Shown in pieces: positions 8,759-17,564 of a DNA stretch of 64,000 nucleotides. This DNA comes from Myxococcales bacterium (GTDB lineage: Bacteria > Myxococcota_A > Bradymonadia > UBA7976 > UBA1532): positions 57,480-121,479 of the forward strand of contig PCCS01000013.1 of assembly GCA_002731825.1 (NCBI GenBank). Direction: 5' to 3'. The translations under genes and the position numbers were made by a program. Each line of letters opens with the position of its first letter. Position 1 is the first letter of the stretch. A model generated the notes under the pieces. That model ran no database searches and had not been told where the DNA came from. It worked only from the letters and a program-made list of their open reading frames with translations.

Positions 8759-9652
8759 TCAGTGGTGCTTCCTATCTTTATCCACGATACGGATGTTGTT
8801 CCTGCGACGTTTAATCCGTGCTTCGATAATCATCAAGCGTAATTTGTCCAGCAGCAGCCGTGGACGCCAGAGGCCTGAGACGAGGAGGTAAGCCACCAAG
8901 ATTGACGTGAGCGTCATCAATCCCTTCAGGCGCCCCACAAAAACAATATCGAGTGCGCCTAAAATGGCCAGAACCCAGATCAGCGTCCTCGCTTCAATGT
9001 TCAGAATCGCAAGCCGTGTTCGGGCGAACATCAGACACCATACCGTCAGGAAAGCATAGACGAGGGGCGATGTACCATGGACAAGCGCACGGCTACGCCC
9101 AGCGATAGACGTGAAACTCCCGGGGAAAAATTCGGCGATAAGTGCGCCGATTCCATTGACAGAAATGACCACGATCAGACTAAAAAATAAGAGACGTTTT
9201 TCACCCCACCGGCTCTCAAGCGTACTTCCGAACCAGAAGAGCGCTATGATCGCGGATAGCAGGCCTGACCCCACGCCTTTGCCTAAGGCCGTATCCAACC
9301 CATAGACAATCAGAAATCCAGTCAACGTCGCCCCGATGAGAGGTCCGCGGGCTCGGTACCAGATTTGTTGGACGAAGGGCCACAGGAAATAGCAGATTAG
9401 GCCGACCAAGAAGAGGAGGCCGAAGAGCGAACTTCGCGCGGCGACAAACGTGTTCGTGAATATGGATATGAAGCTCAGTCCAGGTGTTGCATCCACGGTC
9501 AATGTTGTTCGCAAAGCGGGCGCCAGCGAGTGAGTGACCGTCGCAAGGATGGTCAAAATGCAGAGGATGATCGTCCCCTTACCGACTGACAGATTTGTCA
9601 ATCCGGGATACCGATTTCGGTCGCCCTTAGGATATCTCGGTGTTTGCGCCAT
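8759..9652 (-). CDS. Rhomboid-like multi-pass membrane protein, probably non-catalytic
   Basis: The 297-residue protein has about six hydrophobic segments. FGSTLESRWGEKRLLFF (141-157) matches the rhomboid pattern between TM2 and TM3, and HGTSPLVYAF (192-201) sits where rhomboids carry GxSG. The serine is present, but the following glycine is proline and no histidine is seen in the last helices, where VFVGRLKGLMTLTSILVAY replaces the catalytic His segment. I therefore read it as a pseudoprotease. It starts with an ATG at 9652 and ends two bases before yacG. The C-terminus is strongly basic (IEARIKRRRNNIR). Confidence 0.7.
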   Translation of the reverse strand: MAQTPRYPKGDRNRYPGLTNLSVGKGTIILCILTILATVTHSLAPALRTTLTVDATPGLSFISIFTNTFVAARSSLFGLLFLVGLICYFLWPFVQQIWYRARGPLIGATLTGFLIVYGLDTALGKGVGSGLLSAIIALFWFGSTLESRWGEKRLLFFSLIVVISVNGIGALIAEFFPGSFTSIAGRSRALVHGTSPLVYAFLTVWCLMFARTRLAILNIEARTLIWVLAILGALDIVFVGRLKGLMTLTSILVAYLLVSGLWRPRLLLDKLRLMIIEARIKRRRNNIRIVDKDRKHH

Positions 9653-9746
9653 AATCTGTGTCTCTTTTGGTCGTGAACTGTGTCGGCCCTACACGATGAT
9701 TTACCGAGCATAGTCGCAGCAGTCAAATATCCATTGCATGACACTC

Positions 9747-9775
9747 TTGGACTCGACCTCGAACTTCGATAGACT
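9747..9775 (+). promoter_or_regulatory. Predicted sigma70-type promoter
   Basis: TTGGAC at 9747-9752, a 17-base spacer and TAGACT at 9770-9775 lie 44 bases before the TTG start of the zinc-ribbon gene, in the divergent region with the rhomboid-like gene. By eye only. Confidence 0.4.
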
Positions 9776-9818
9776 TCGGCGCCGATGAATATGTTTTGAG
9801 TGGAATTGAGGACTCGTT

Positions 9819-10367
9819 TTGCCCTACGCAACCTGCCGTGATTGCAACATAACAATCAACCTGGCCAACGATACCCGAGACGATTTGCTATGTGATCGGT
9901 GCGGAGGCACTATGACTTGGTTGACCCGACCCAATCTAGATCCCCGTGATTTGGTCGATACTCCGAGCCAAGAGTTGGATGATACAGAGCATACACTTCA
10001 TATGACCGATTCAAATCATGGTCGTAAATCTACAGGCAAAAAACCAAGTGGCGGCCGGGTTTCCGCACCCAAGAATGTAGGCACTCGGCCCCTGATCGAA
10101 TCGCCTTCATCTCAGCTCCAGTCAGGGTCTAAGTCGGGGCATCTGACCAAGGCCGATCCGGTGCTCAGCAAGCCTGTGCCGCCGGTTCCGAAACTCTCCA
10201 GCCCGACTCATGTTGAGCCTGCCCGAATGCCGCGCCAAAAAGTAACATCGTCCCCTTCAAGTCAAACGGCAGTGGCGCCGAGAGCGCTTACGTCGACTCA
10301 GCTTGGATTACTGATTGTCGCTGCTGCGGTCATCGGTGGTGTCGCCGCCTGGTTTATAGCAGGGTAA
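9819..10367 (+). CDS. Zinc-ribbon protein with Pro/Ser-rich linker and C-terminal anchor
   Basis: The TTG start at 9819 is supported by GAGGA six bases before it and by the zinc ribbon beginning immediately after. The 182-residue protein has CRDC (6-9) and CDRC (25-28), an MJ0042/FmdB-like zinc finger. Next is about 130 residues of low-complexity Ser/Pro/Lys linker, then one membrane segment at about 161-181 at the very C-terminus. The topology suggests a tail-anchored cytoplasmic zinc finger. A protein with the same plan is encoded at 26291. Function unknown. Its 3' end overlaps the convergent phosphatase gene by 14 bases. Confidence 0.75.
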   Translation: MPYATCRDCNITINLANDTRDDLLCDRCGGTMTWLTRPNLDPRDLVDTPSQELDDTEHTLHMTDSNHGRKSTGKKPSGGRVSAPKNVGTRPLIESPSSQLQSGSKSGHLTKADPVLSKPVPPVPKLSSPTHVEPARMPRQKVTSSPSSQTAVAPRALTSTQLGLLIVAAAVIGGVAAWFIAG

Positions 10368-10854
10368 GATCTGTCTTCGGCGTGATCAGGTCTTCGAGCG
10401 TCCAAGCACCCGCCGGACCAATCTCTGCCCACCCATCTATCTCTGCAGTCAGCACGGCGACATACGCAGTCTTAAGTTCCACCATCGTACCGCTCAAAAC
10501 ACTGCTTGCGATACTGAATCCTGGGTTATGACCGATGACCATGACAGATGCAGCTGAATCATCAGCCTGACTGACCAGCTGGCAAATATCATCGAGTTCC
10601 CCGCCGTAGAGCCTCTGATGGAAACTGACTTTAGGCAATCCCATATACGGAGACAGACCAAACCATGTTTCACTCGTGCGCATGGAATCGCTTACAAAAA
10701 CCCGCTCCGGCTGGTAGCCCAGCCCTTGCAGGCAAAGGCCAACGTGTGGCGCGGCTCTTCGGCCACGGGCGTTCAGTGGCCGTTCATGGTCTGAAAGCGC
10801 GCTATTATCCCAAGAACTCTTGGCATGACGCATAATCATTAAAGTTCGTTTCAT
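10354..10854 (-). CDS. SixA-like histidine phosphatase
   Basis: From ATG 10854 the protein has 166 residues, close to SixA (about 161). MRHAKSSW holds the phosphate-accepting RH (residues 9-10), DHERPLNARGR follows as in SixA, and VIGHNPG carries the second histidine near 109. SixA removes phosphate from histidine phosphotransfer domains or PTS proteins; the substrate here is unknown. An upstream GTG at 10926 would add 24 poorly conserved polar residues and is less likely. The gene is divergent from the TatT lipoprotein gene. Confidence 0.85.
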   Translation of the reverse strand: MKRTLMIMRHAKSSWDNSALSDHERPLNARGRRAAPHVGLCLQGLGYQPERVFVSDSMRTSETWFGLSPYMGLPKVSFHQRLYGGELDDICQLVSQADDSAASVMVIGHNPGFSIASSVLSGTMVELKTAYVAVLTAEIDGWAEIGPAGAWTLEDLITPKTDLTLL

Positions 10855-10986
10855 ACGTGACTCACATGACTGATGATCGCTCGCTTTCGACCGATGGTTA
10901 CTGGAAATGTTAGAGTGTTGATCCACATCTTGACTTACGGTTGCGAAGACCCCATCTTTGCCCCAAAACGGGTGGAGCTATAATTT

Positions 10987-11886
10987 ATGACAGCCGTAAA
11001 ATGGGTCCTTTGCCTAAGTCTTATTTTTGCCCAGACTGGGTGTATCAAGTCAATGGCCATCAACAGTCTCGCTGATGCACTGGGCGACGGCGGTGGCTCT
11101 TTCGCTCAAGACGATGATCCTGAGTTTGTCGGTCAGGCCTCAGCTTTTGGATTAAAGACCATAGAATCTCTCATCGATGCCAGTCCGAATCATCCCAAAC
11201 TCCTTGTTGCTGCGACTCGCGGATTTACTCAGTACGCCTACGCATATCTTCAAACCGAGGCAGATTACACTGAGGAAAATGATTATGAATCGGCCAAAAA
11301 ACTTCGCTATCGAGCGTGGCGGATGTATCGACGCGCGCGGGGGTATGGTGTCCGTGCTATCGAAAATGTAATCGAGACAGATTTTTCAGCTCTCGGCGAA
11401 AACGAAGGTCTCATGGCGCGTTTTCAAGGGGAACATGTGGATCTTCTGTATTGGACTGCGGCTGCCAGTGCGGCCGCGGTGGCCGTGAATAAAGACGATG
11501 CCGAATTAGCCGCCGATCTCGACTTAGTTGAAAAGCTTGTTCAGCGCGCCATCCAGTTGCAGCCTCACTATCAGACGGGTGCCTTGTACGATTTCATGAT
11601 TTCATGGGACGGAGGGCGTCCAGCGGCGGCAGGTGGGTCTCTTGAGCGGGCGACTGATTTTTACAACAAAGCCTTGAAGCTGTCAGCGGGACGCAGGCTG
11701 GCGCCGAGCCTGGCGTATGCTGAGTCTGTGCTAATTAAGCAGCAGGACAAGGTGAAATTTCTTGAATTACTAAAGACCATCCTCGTCTTCGATGTTGATC
11801 AGCATCCAGAGTTTCGTCTTGCGAATTTGATTGCGCAAAGACGCGCTCAATGGTTACTGACTCAAGTAGACGATTTGTTTCTCTAA
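10987..11886 (+). CDS. TRAP transporter TatT component family lipoprotein
   Basis: The 299-residue protein starts with a lipoprotein-type signal (LSLIFAQTGC, Cys19). It contains TPR-like helices including FGLKTIESLIDASPNHPKLLVAATRGFTQYAY and AWRMYRRARGYGVRAIE, characteristic of TatT (TRAP-associated TPR lipoprotein). In Treponema such trimeric lipoproteins bind the DctP-type solute receptor. The gene directly precedes dctP, whose ATG is 20 bases past its stop, and shares its promoter region with the divergent phosphatase gene. GGAG at about 10974 is the likely ribosome site. Confidence 0.88.
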   Translation: MTAVKWVLCLSLIFAQTGCIKSMAINSLADALGDGGGSFAQDDDPEFVGQASAFGLKTIESLIDASPNHPKLLVAATRGFTQYAYAYLQTEADYTEENDYESAKKLRYRAWRMYRRARGYGVRAIENVIETDFSALGENEGLMARFQGEHVDLLYWTAAASAAAVAVNKDDAELAADLDLVEKLVQRAIQLQPHYQTGALYDFMISWDGGRPAAAGGSLERATDFYNKALKLSAGRRLAPSLAYAESVLIKQQDKVKFLELLKTILVFDVDQHPEFRLANLIAQRRAQWLLTQVDDLFL

Positions 11887-11906
11887 ACTCACGAAAGGGC
11901 CATACC

Positions 11907-12914
11907 ATGCTCTGGCGTTCCTCTTTACTGGCTCTCGCTTATCTTCTGATTGCGAGCCCCCTCGTTTATGCGAAAAAAACGAAAATCAAGATGGCTACGA
12001 TGGCGCCAAAAGGCTCTGCTTTCTACAAAATTATCAAAGATATGGGTAATGAATGGAAAGACGTGTCCGGCAATAAAGTTCGACTCAAAATCTATCCGGG
12101 AGGCGTTGCCGGAAGTGATGTTGATGTGGTTCGGAAAATCAAATTGGGTACTGTCAATGCGGGCATGATTACATCGGCGGGTCTTGCGACCATTCATAAG
12201 GCTGTGAATGTCTTTCAAATGCCGGCGACGTATCGTTCTCCAGCTGAATTAGATTACGCGATTAGCCAACTGGGTCCTCAAGTTGCCGCAATTTACGAGC
12301 AACACGGCATCGTGATTCTCAGCTGGGGCGAAGCCGGTTGGATTCGGTTTTTGTCGAAAACGCCCATGGGGCCACCATCAGAGCGTGCTAAACAGAAAAT
12401 GTTTATTGTCGCCGGTAATTCGGTTCAGACCGGTCTCTGGCAATCGGCAGGTTTTAATGCAGTGCCGCTGCCTGTCACAGAGATTTCAACAGGCCTTCAA
12501 ACTGGCTTGATTACGGCGGTTCCATCGACGGCCCAAACGGCCCTGATGTTCCAGTGGTATCAGCATGCGCCACACTTCATGTCATTGGCTTGGGCGCCCA
12601 TGATGGGTGCCATCGTCGTCGATAAGAAAATCTGGGACCGTATTGAGCCGAGCATGCGTCAGCAACTCAAGGTCATCGCTGAAAATTATGGGCGTAAACT
12701 CATTGAGCAAGTCCGTCCCGGCGAAGCAAAGGCCATTGAAGCCATGCAGAAAAGAGGCTTAGTTGTCGACGAAACCCCACCGGATGTGGAGGCTGAATGG
12801 CGAAAGCTAGCCATCGATTCTAAGGCGTCGCTGCGTGGCCCCTATGTGCCGGAAGATCTGTTTGACCTCGTCAAAGGACACCTCGACACGTATCGGAAGA
12901 ATCAAGCAAATTAG
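11907..12914 (+). CDS. dctP: TRAP transporter solute-binding protein, DctP family
   Basis: The real start is ATG 11907 after AAAGGG, giving 335 residues with a signal peptide ending near VYA (22). IKMATMAPKGSAFYKIIKDMGNEW is the typical DctP opening. The region around GGVAGSDVDVVRKIKLGTVNAGMITSAGL forms the carboxylate-binding lobe. Family members bind organic acids in the periplasm and deliver them to the DctQM permease; an arginine usually holds the substrate carboxylate, and GEAGWIRFLSK may supply it. The actual substrate cannot be read from sequence. It is the second gene of the TRAP operon. Confidence 0.92.
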   Translation: MLWRSSLLALAYLLIASPLVYAKKTKIKMATMAPKGSAFYKIIKDMGNEWKDVSGNKVRLKIYPGGVAGSDVDVVRKIKLGTVNAGMITSAGLATIHKAVNVFQMPATYRSPAELDYAISQLGPQVAAIYEQHGIVILSWGEAGWIRFLSKTPMGPPSERAKQKMFIVAGNSVQTGLWQSAGFNAVPLPVTEISTGLQTGLITAVPSTAQTALMFQWYQHAPHFMSLAWAPMMGAIVVDKKIWDRIEPSMRQQLKVIAENYGRKLIEQVRPGEAKAIEAMQKRGLVVDETPPDVEAEWRKLAIDSKASLRGPYVPEDLFDLVKGHLDTYRKNQAN

Positions 12915-12929
12915 AAGCGGCAGTTAGCT

Positions 12930-14822
12930 ATGTCATCCACCTTGTCCCAACCCATGGGGTCGTCTATTGTCCGCTGGCATCAACGGATCGAAAACGGCTT
13001 CATGGTTGCTGTTTTCAGCGCGACTATTGTCCTTCCTCTGATCAATGCCATAGGTCGCCCCTTCAGTTTTGCACTCGAAGGCCATTCCGACTACATGCGC
13101 CATCTGGTGCTTTGGCTTTCATTTCTTGGGGGGCTGCTGGCCACGAGAAGCAAGAAGCATTTGTGCTTTTCGACAGCAGAGTTTCTCAAGAACCATCCAG
13201 CCGGTGCCCCCCTTAATGTCTTGGCGATGGGCATTGCGGCCGCCATTTGCTTGATCATGGCTCAGTCCAGTTGGCTTGTCGTCAAAGCCAACCGACAAAT
13301 GGCCGAGAGCCGTGCGGCGGTCGATGTCCTACCGTTTGGCATTCCAGATTGGCTCAGCGAATCAATCATGCCCGCTGCACTCGTGCTGATCGCGATCCGA
13401 TTTGTATGGCAAGCGCACCCGCGTATCTTCGGGCAAATTGTGGCCGCTGCAATCGCTTGGGGTGGATACACACTCATTAAACATCCTGAACTCATTGAGC
13501 AGTGGATTTGGTTTGCCAGCGGTGTGGTTCTCGTATCTGCTGTTCTCGGTGCACCGGTTTTTGCAGCCATGGCGGGCTTGGCGGTCTTATTTTACCTGGC
13601 CGATGGTACGCCGGTGTCGGCTGTATCCGCCGAAGTCTATAAGCTCATTGCGTCGCCGACTATACCCGCAATCCCACTGCTGACCGCATGCGGCTGTATT
13701 CTCGCGGAAACCCGAGCTGCGGAGAGGTTAGTGACCTTCTTCAAAGCTTTAGTCGGATGGCTTCCAGGTGGGATTGCCGTACTGGTTGCCGGTGTTTGCG
13801 CTGTCTTCACAACCTTTACTGGTGGGTCTGGAGTCACGATTATTGCACTGGGTGGACTTGCATACGGCATGCTCAAAGAGAGTCGATATGACGATGGCTT
13901 TGCTCTTGGCCACGTGACTGCGTCGAGCAGCTTGGGCCTGCTTTTTCCTCCCAGTCTACCTGTGATTATCTATGCTGTTGTGGTCTCTGGAGGTCCAACG
14001 GCCATGGGTATGGGCGATGGACCGAGTGCAGCGGTGGCTGCAGAAGACCTTTATATTGCGGGCTTACTTCCTGGACTGTTAATGGCCCTCGTTGTCGCCG
14101 GTTATGGTCTTGTGATCGGCCGCCGTGTTGAGATGGAGCGCGTTGAGTTCGATTGGCACAGATTGATACACGCAACCTGGGCCGCCAAATGGGAATTATC
14201 GGTCCCCGTGATCGTCATTGGTCTATTTGCCAGCGGCTTAGTGTCTATGGTTGAGGCCGCCGCATTCGCGGCTGCGTACGTGGTCGTGGTTCAGGTTTTT
14301 GTCACCAAGGATATTCATTTAACTCGGCAATTGCCTGGGGTGCTTGTTCGAACCGGGGTACTTGTTGGCGCTGTCTTAATTCTGCTGGCCGCCGCCATGG
14401 GGTTATCGGCATTTTGTCTGGTCGAAGCCGAACTACCAGACTTATTACTCGAATGGTGCCAGGAGAATATTGACTCAAAAGTCATGTTCTTGTTGATGCT
14501 CAATCTACTGCTGCTTGTTTTGGGCAGTATTATCGAAATCTATTCTGCATTGGTTATTCTGCCACCGATCATTGCACCCATCGCATTACAGTTTGGGGTT
14601 GATCCGGTTCATTTGGGTATTATTTTTCTCGCCAATCTTGAGTTGGGTTTTCTCACGCCACCAGTCGGTTTAAATTTATTCTTATCTTCGGTTCGTTTTG
14701 AACAGCCCATCACACGCTTGTACAAAGTGATAATCCCGTACCTATTTCTATTATTGGCCTCGGTTATGATCATCACCTATGTACCCTCCATCTCCATCGG
14801 ATTTTTATCCCTGTTTAAGTGA
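12930..14822 (+). CDS. Fused TRAP transporter permease DctQM
   Basis: The 630-residue protein joins the small DctQ subunit (about 1-190; INAIGRPF...YMRHLVLWLSFLGG and ARG-like LLATRSKKHL) to the large DctM subunit (about 195-630; PVFAAMAGLAVLFYLADG, FTGGSGVTIIALGGLAYGML, LLFPPSLPVIIY, LTPPVGLNLFLSS). Both are needed for Na+-driven uptake; the fusion is common in DctQM transporters. It lies 15 bases after dctP and its end is followed closely by the ArsC-like gene. Together with TatT this makes a complete TatT-DctP-DctQM system in the inner membrane. Confidence 0.93.
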   Translation: MSSTLSQPMGSSIVRWHQRIENGFMVAVFSATIVLPLINAIGRPFSFALEGHSDYMRHLVLWLSFLGGLLATRSKKHLCFSTAEFLKNHPAGAPLNVLAMGIAAAICLIMAQSSWLVVKANRQMAESRAAVDVLPFGIPDWLSESIMPAALVLIAIRFVWQAHPRIFGQIVAAAIAWGGYTLIKHPELIEQWIWFASGVVLVSAVLGAPVFAAMAGLAVLFYLADGTPVSAVSAEVYKLIASPTIPAIPLLTACGCILAETRAAERLVTFFKALVGWLPGGIAVLVAGVCAVFTTFTGGSGVTIIALGGLAYGMLKESRYDDGFALGHVTASSSLGLLFPPSLPVIIYAVVVSGGPTAMGMGDGPSAAVAAEDLYIAGLLPGLLMALVVAGYGLVIGRRVEMERVEFDWHRLIHATWAAKWELSVPVIVIGLFASGLVSMVEAAAFAAAYVVVVQVFVTKDIHLTRQLPGVLVRTGVLVGAVLILLAAAMGLSAFCLVEAELPDLLLEWCQENIDSKVMFLLMLNLLLLVLGSIIEIYSALVILPPIIAPIALQFGVDPVHLGIIFLANLELGFLTPPVGLNLFLSSVRFEQPITRLYKVIIPYLFLLLASVMIITYVPSISIGFLSLFK

Positions 14823-14836
14823 CGCGAGGACGTATC

Positions 14837-15184
14837 ATGAATTGGACGATTTGGCACAATCCGCGCTGTCGTAAATCACGGGAAACATTGGCCCTACTCA
14901 AGGCCAATGGCATTCGTCCCTCGGTCCGGCTTTATTTGAAAGACGGCCCATCAGAAGATGAAATTAGAACGGTTCTTGTCTACCTAGAGAAGGCTCCTCG
15001 GGACTTACTCCGGCTAAAGGAGCCCCTTGCGAAGGAGTTGGGCCTGAGGGATTGCCTAGCTCACTCCGACAAATGCGTGGACGCGATGGCGTCCCATCCA
15101 TCATTGATCGAAAGACCCGTTGTGATCCGTGATGAGCGTGCTGTTTTAGGCCGACCCCCTGAGGCGGTTTTGGCCCTCCTATAA
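14837..15184 (+). CDS. arsC: ArsC/Spx-family protein, probable glutaredoxin-type arsenate reductase
   Basis: ATG 14837 follows GAGGA and gives 115 residues, the normal ArsC length. IWHNPRCRKSRETLALL (5-21) has the catalytic cysteine at 11. The C-terminal ERPVVIRDERAVLGRPPEAVLALL matches the ArsC end with its conserved arginines. In most relatives the residue after the cysteine is serine or glycine; here it is arginine. The gene sits 14 bases after the TRAP permease and is probably cotranscribed, but no arsR or arsenite pump is near, so a general thiol-transfer role is as likely as arsenate reduction. Confidence 0.8.
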   Translation: MNWTIWHNPRCRKSRETLALLKANGIRPSVRLYLKDGPSEDEIRTVLVYLEKAPRDLLRLKEPLAKELGLRDCLAHSDKCVDAMASHPSLIERPVVIRDERAVLGRPPEAVLALL

Positions 15185-16381
15185 TTCGATGACCTTTACG
15201 TCGAGAACGTCATCGATTTGTCGAAGTCGCTGAGCAAGGTCGTCGGAGACGCGACCACTGATATTGATATGTGCGCACGCAGCGGCCTCATCGCCAGAGT
15301 AAATAAGGTTCTTCATGTTTTGGACGTTCAACTTGGCTTCTTTCAAGCAACCAAGGAGGTTGGCCAGCACACCGACTCGATCGAGATGGCGAACGATCAA
15401 GCGGCCTTTTGAGGACCCAAGCGTCTTGATGTTGACGCAGTTATCGACCTCACCCGTTTTGACCCAGTGAAGAATCGTCTTACACGCCGCTTCGGCGACA
15501 GCTGTCTGCGCTTGCTCAGTCGATGCCCCAATGTGATGGGTCCCATAGACACCAGGCGTCATGGCCAACTGATTCGACCATGGACCATCTGAAGCCGGTT
15601 CATCGCAGAAAACATCCAGGCCGGCTCTAAAACCACGGTTTAGAATTACGTCTTTGAGCGCGTCTTCGTTAACAATTCCGCCCCTCGACGTATTGAGCAC
15701 GATCGCGTTGTCTGGCAATGCGGCCATCACGGTGGCATCGATGAGATTGGTCGTCGATGGCATTTTAGGTACGTGAACAGTCAGAATTGAGACCGCCTTA
15801 GCTAAGTCTAGGACACTGTCTTTGCGTTCTACTCCGAGAGCTGACGCCAGTTCGTCATCGAGCTCTGGTGCATAGCAAGCCAACTTCATATCGAATGCTC
15901 TCGCGCGTTTAATCACCTCTCGGGCGATGGAGCCGCACCCGACAACACCGATGACTCGGCCTGCCAGACCTTGAGCCTGAGCAAAATGTTTTTTTCTCCA
16001 GACGCCTCGCTGGAGGTCAGCCACGTTGTCTGCGATCCGACGGTCGGCATTCAAGATATGACCCAAGGTCAATTCAGCCACCGCGATGGCGTTCTTGCCT
16101 GGACAGTTGGCTACTGAAACAGCGTTCTGGGAGGCAGCACTTAAATCGATGGTATTCACACCAGCGCCGGCTCGCACAATGAGCTGCAGTGACTTTGCAG
16201 ACTCGATATGTTCACACGTCATTTTTGTCGAGCGAACGATCACTGCATCTGGTTGGAATTCGACGAGTGTCTTGAGTAAGGCATCGTCTTTTAGACTCGG
16301 TTCATAGAGGGTTGATGCACCCGCCTCTTCAAGGCGTTCAGCGATAAACGCCGGAAGTTTATCTGCAATCAATACTTTCAT
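15179..16381 (-). CDS. serA: D-3-phosphoglycerate dehydrogenase-like, C-terminal ACT domain
   Basis: ATG 16381 with GGGGGAGG upstream gives 400 residues. The D-2-hydroxyacid dehydrogenase core shows GVVGCGSIA (145-153) for NAD binding and catalytic Arg in NTSRGGIVNED (233), Glu in DEPASD (261) and His in THHIGASTEQAQ (283), the last motif typical of SerA. An ACT domain at about 326-400 (GRLIVRHLDRVGVLANLLGCL) would sense serine or another amino acid. SerA oxidises 3-phosphoglycerate in serine synthesis. A second 2-hydroxyacid substrate is possible because no serC or serB is nearby. The gene ends six bases inside the convergent ArsC-like gene. Confidence 0.87.
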   Translation of the reverse strand: MKVLIADKLPAFIAERLEEAGASTLYEPSLKDDALLKTLVEFQPDAVIVRSTKMTCEHIESAKSLQLIVRAGAGVNTIDLSAASQNAVSVANCPGKNAIAVAELTLGHILNADRRIADNVADLQRGVWRKKHFAQAQGLAGRVIGVVGCGSIAREVIKRARAFDMKLACYAPELDDELASALGVERKDSVLDLAKAVSILTVHVPKMPSTTNLIDATVMAALPDNAIVLNTSRGGIVNEDALKDVILNRGFRAGLDVFCDEPASDGPWSNQLAMTPGVYGTHHIGASTEQAQTAVAEAACKTILHWVKTGEVDNCVNIKTLGSSKGRLIVRHLDRVGVLANLLGCLKEAKLNVQNMKNLIYSGDEAAACAHINISGRVSDDLAQRLRQIDDVLDVKVIEL

Positions 16382-16427
16382 GGGCCTGACCTCCCCCAAC
16401 TTGAATGATATTTCATGAGCGCCCTTA

Positions 16428-17111
16428 TCACGAGTATCGATCATTTCGCCATGGATATGCCGTATTCGAATAACCCCGAGTTTCCCAATAGCCCAAGCGG
16501 TCCTCAGTCATGAATTCAATTCGATGAATCCACTTAGCACCCTTCCAGGCATACAACTGAGGTACGACCATTCGGACAGGCCCTCCATGCTCGCGGGGCA
16601 ATGGTTGACCATCCACCTGAGAAACCAGCAGTACATCGTCTTTTAGCGCTTCGCTGAGTGGCAGGTTTGTGGTGTAGCCATCAAAGCCATGGCACATGAT
16701 ATAACCGGCTGCTGGGAGCGGTTCGGCCAGTGCAGCGAGCGTGCTCAAACGAACGCCCATGAAGTTGAGGTCAAAGCGACTCCAGGTGGTCACGCAGTGG
16801 AAATCTTGAACATTATTTATCTGTTCCAAATTCATTAAGTCCGCCCACGTGAGAGTGCAGTCCTTTTGGACAGCACCGTCGAGGGTTAGGCGCCATGCTT
16901 CTTTGCTAATCTCCGGGTGTACACCTAAGTCTAGCACCGGCCATTTCCGTGTTTCAAATTGATCGATTGGCAGCCGGGGCATTCCGTGCCGATTGAGGGG
17001 GCCACTGCCCATTGGCTCCGGGTCACTGATGGACGGACTCGACTTGATTTTTGATAGAAACCGTTCACGTAAGCGCAGACGCGCCTGTATGATTTTCTCC
17101 GTCTTACTCAT
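16428..17111 (-). CDS. Cytoplasmic molybdopterin oxidoreductase, sulfite-oxidase/YedY fold
   Basis: The 227-residue protein matches the SUOX fold: WRLTLDGAVQKDCTLTWADLMNL, VQDFHCVTTWSRFDLNFMGV with the molybdenum-ligand cysteine at about 106, CHGFDGYTTNLPLSEAL, and REHGGPVRMVVPQLYAWKGAKWI. Unlike MsrP/YedY it has no Tat signal and starts MSKTEKIIQARLRLRERF, so it should act in the cytoplasm. The substrate is unknown; relatives reduce methionine sulfoxides or act on sulfite-like oxyanions. It overlaps the small upstream gene by eight bases and precedes the serA-like gene. Confidence 0.88.
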   Translation of the reverse strand: MSKTEKIIQARLRLRERFLSKIKSSPSISDPEPMGSGPLNRHGMPRLPIDQFETRKWPVLDLGVHPEISKEAWRLTLDGAVQKDCTLTWADLMNLEQINNVQDFHCVTTWSRFDLNFMGVRLSTLAALAEPLPAAGYIMCHGFDGYTTNLPLSEALKDDVLLVSQVDGQPLPREHGGPVRMVVPQLYAWKGAKWIHRIEFMTEDRLGYWETRGYSNTAYPWRNDRYS

Positions 17112-17472
17112 GGTCAGGCCCGTTCGATGTTTTGTGAATTGGCCGCCAAGCATCCCGCTTAGCGCGAGCGGCTTCTATCTTGACCAGCTGGCTGATAGCG
17201 TCTTCAGTCCACAGGCTTTCGTTTGCGGTTTTTAACCCTTCATCGTTAAGAATATTAGCGATGCTCAGAGCTGACATGCCCTGAATTTTCATGTCGATAA
17301 CCCGATCGATAAACCGACGGCGAACCCGGGTGTGATCACTGTAGCGACGCCCGGGATTGAGACCCCGGTCATGGTCTCTACGCGTGTGCCCACTTCGTGT
17401 ATCAGTCACGAGCTCACCCTCCCGGAGAAAAAAGCTCTCTGCGTCTGAATCAGAACGATTATGGTCGCTCAT
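17104..17472 (-). CDS. Small protein resembling a serine-recombinase Recombinase-domain helix
   Basis: ATG 17472 has a perfect AGGAGG and gives 122 residues. After a charged N-terminus rich in Asp, Arg and His, residues about 53-100 read RRFIDRVIDMKIQGMSALSIANILNDEGL followed by a WTEDAISQLVK block. This pattern (helix, IA..LN..G..., W, helix) resembles the DNA-binding Recombinase domain of large serine recombinases. The catalytic resolvase domain is absent, so it is not an integrase. It could be a small DNA-binding regulator of the molybdoenzyme gene that overlaps its 3' end, but that is inference. Confidence 0.65.
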   Translation of the reverse strand: MSDHNRSDSDAESFFLREGELVTDTRSGHTRRDHDRGLNPGRRYSDHTRVRRRFIDRVIDMKIQGMSALSIANILNDEGLKTANESLWTEDAISQLVKIEAARAKRDAWRPIHKTSNGPDHE

Positions 17473-17564
17473 TGGGTCCTCCTGACGGTACAGTGTCATA
17501 TTGGCAAAACGGATGCCAGAGCCCAGATTACTCGGGTTCAGATGCGGACCAGAGAGTGGAATTA

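Noticed and set aside
10979..10984. Perfect TATAAT near the TatT gene
   Set aside because: It lies between ribosome site and ATG, too close to the start to act as a -10 for a normal leader.
15179..15184. Possible frameshift where arsC and serA overlap
   Set aside because: Both proteins end with normal family C-termini; a short convergent overlap explains it.
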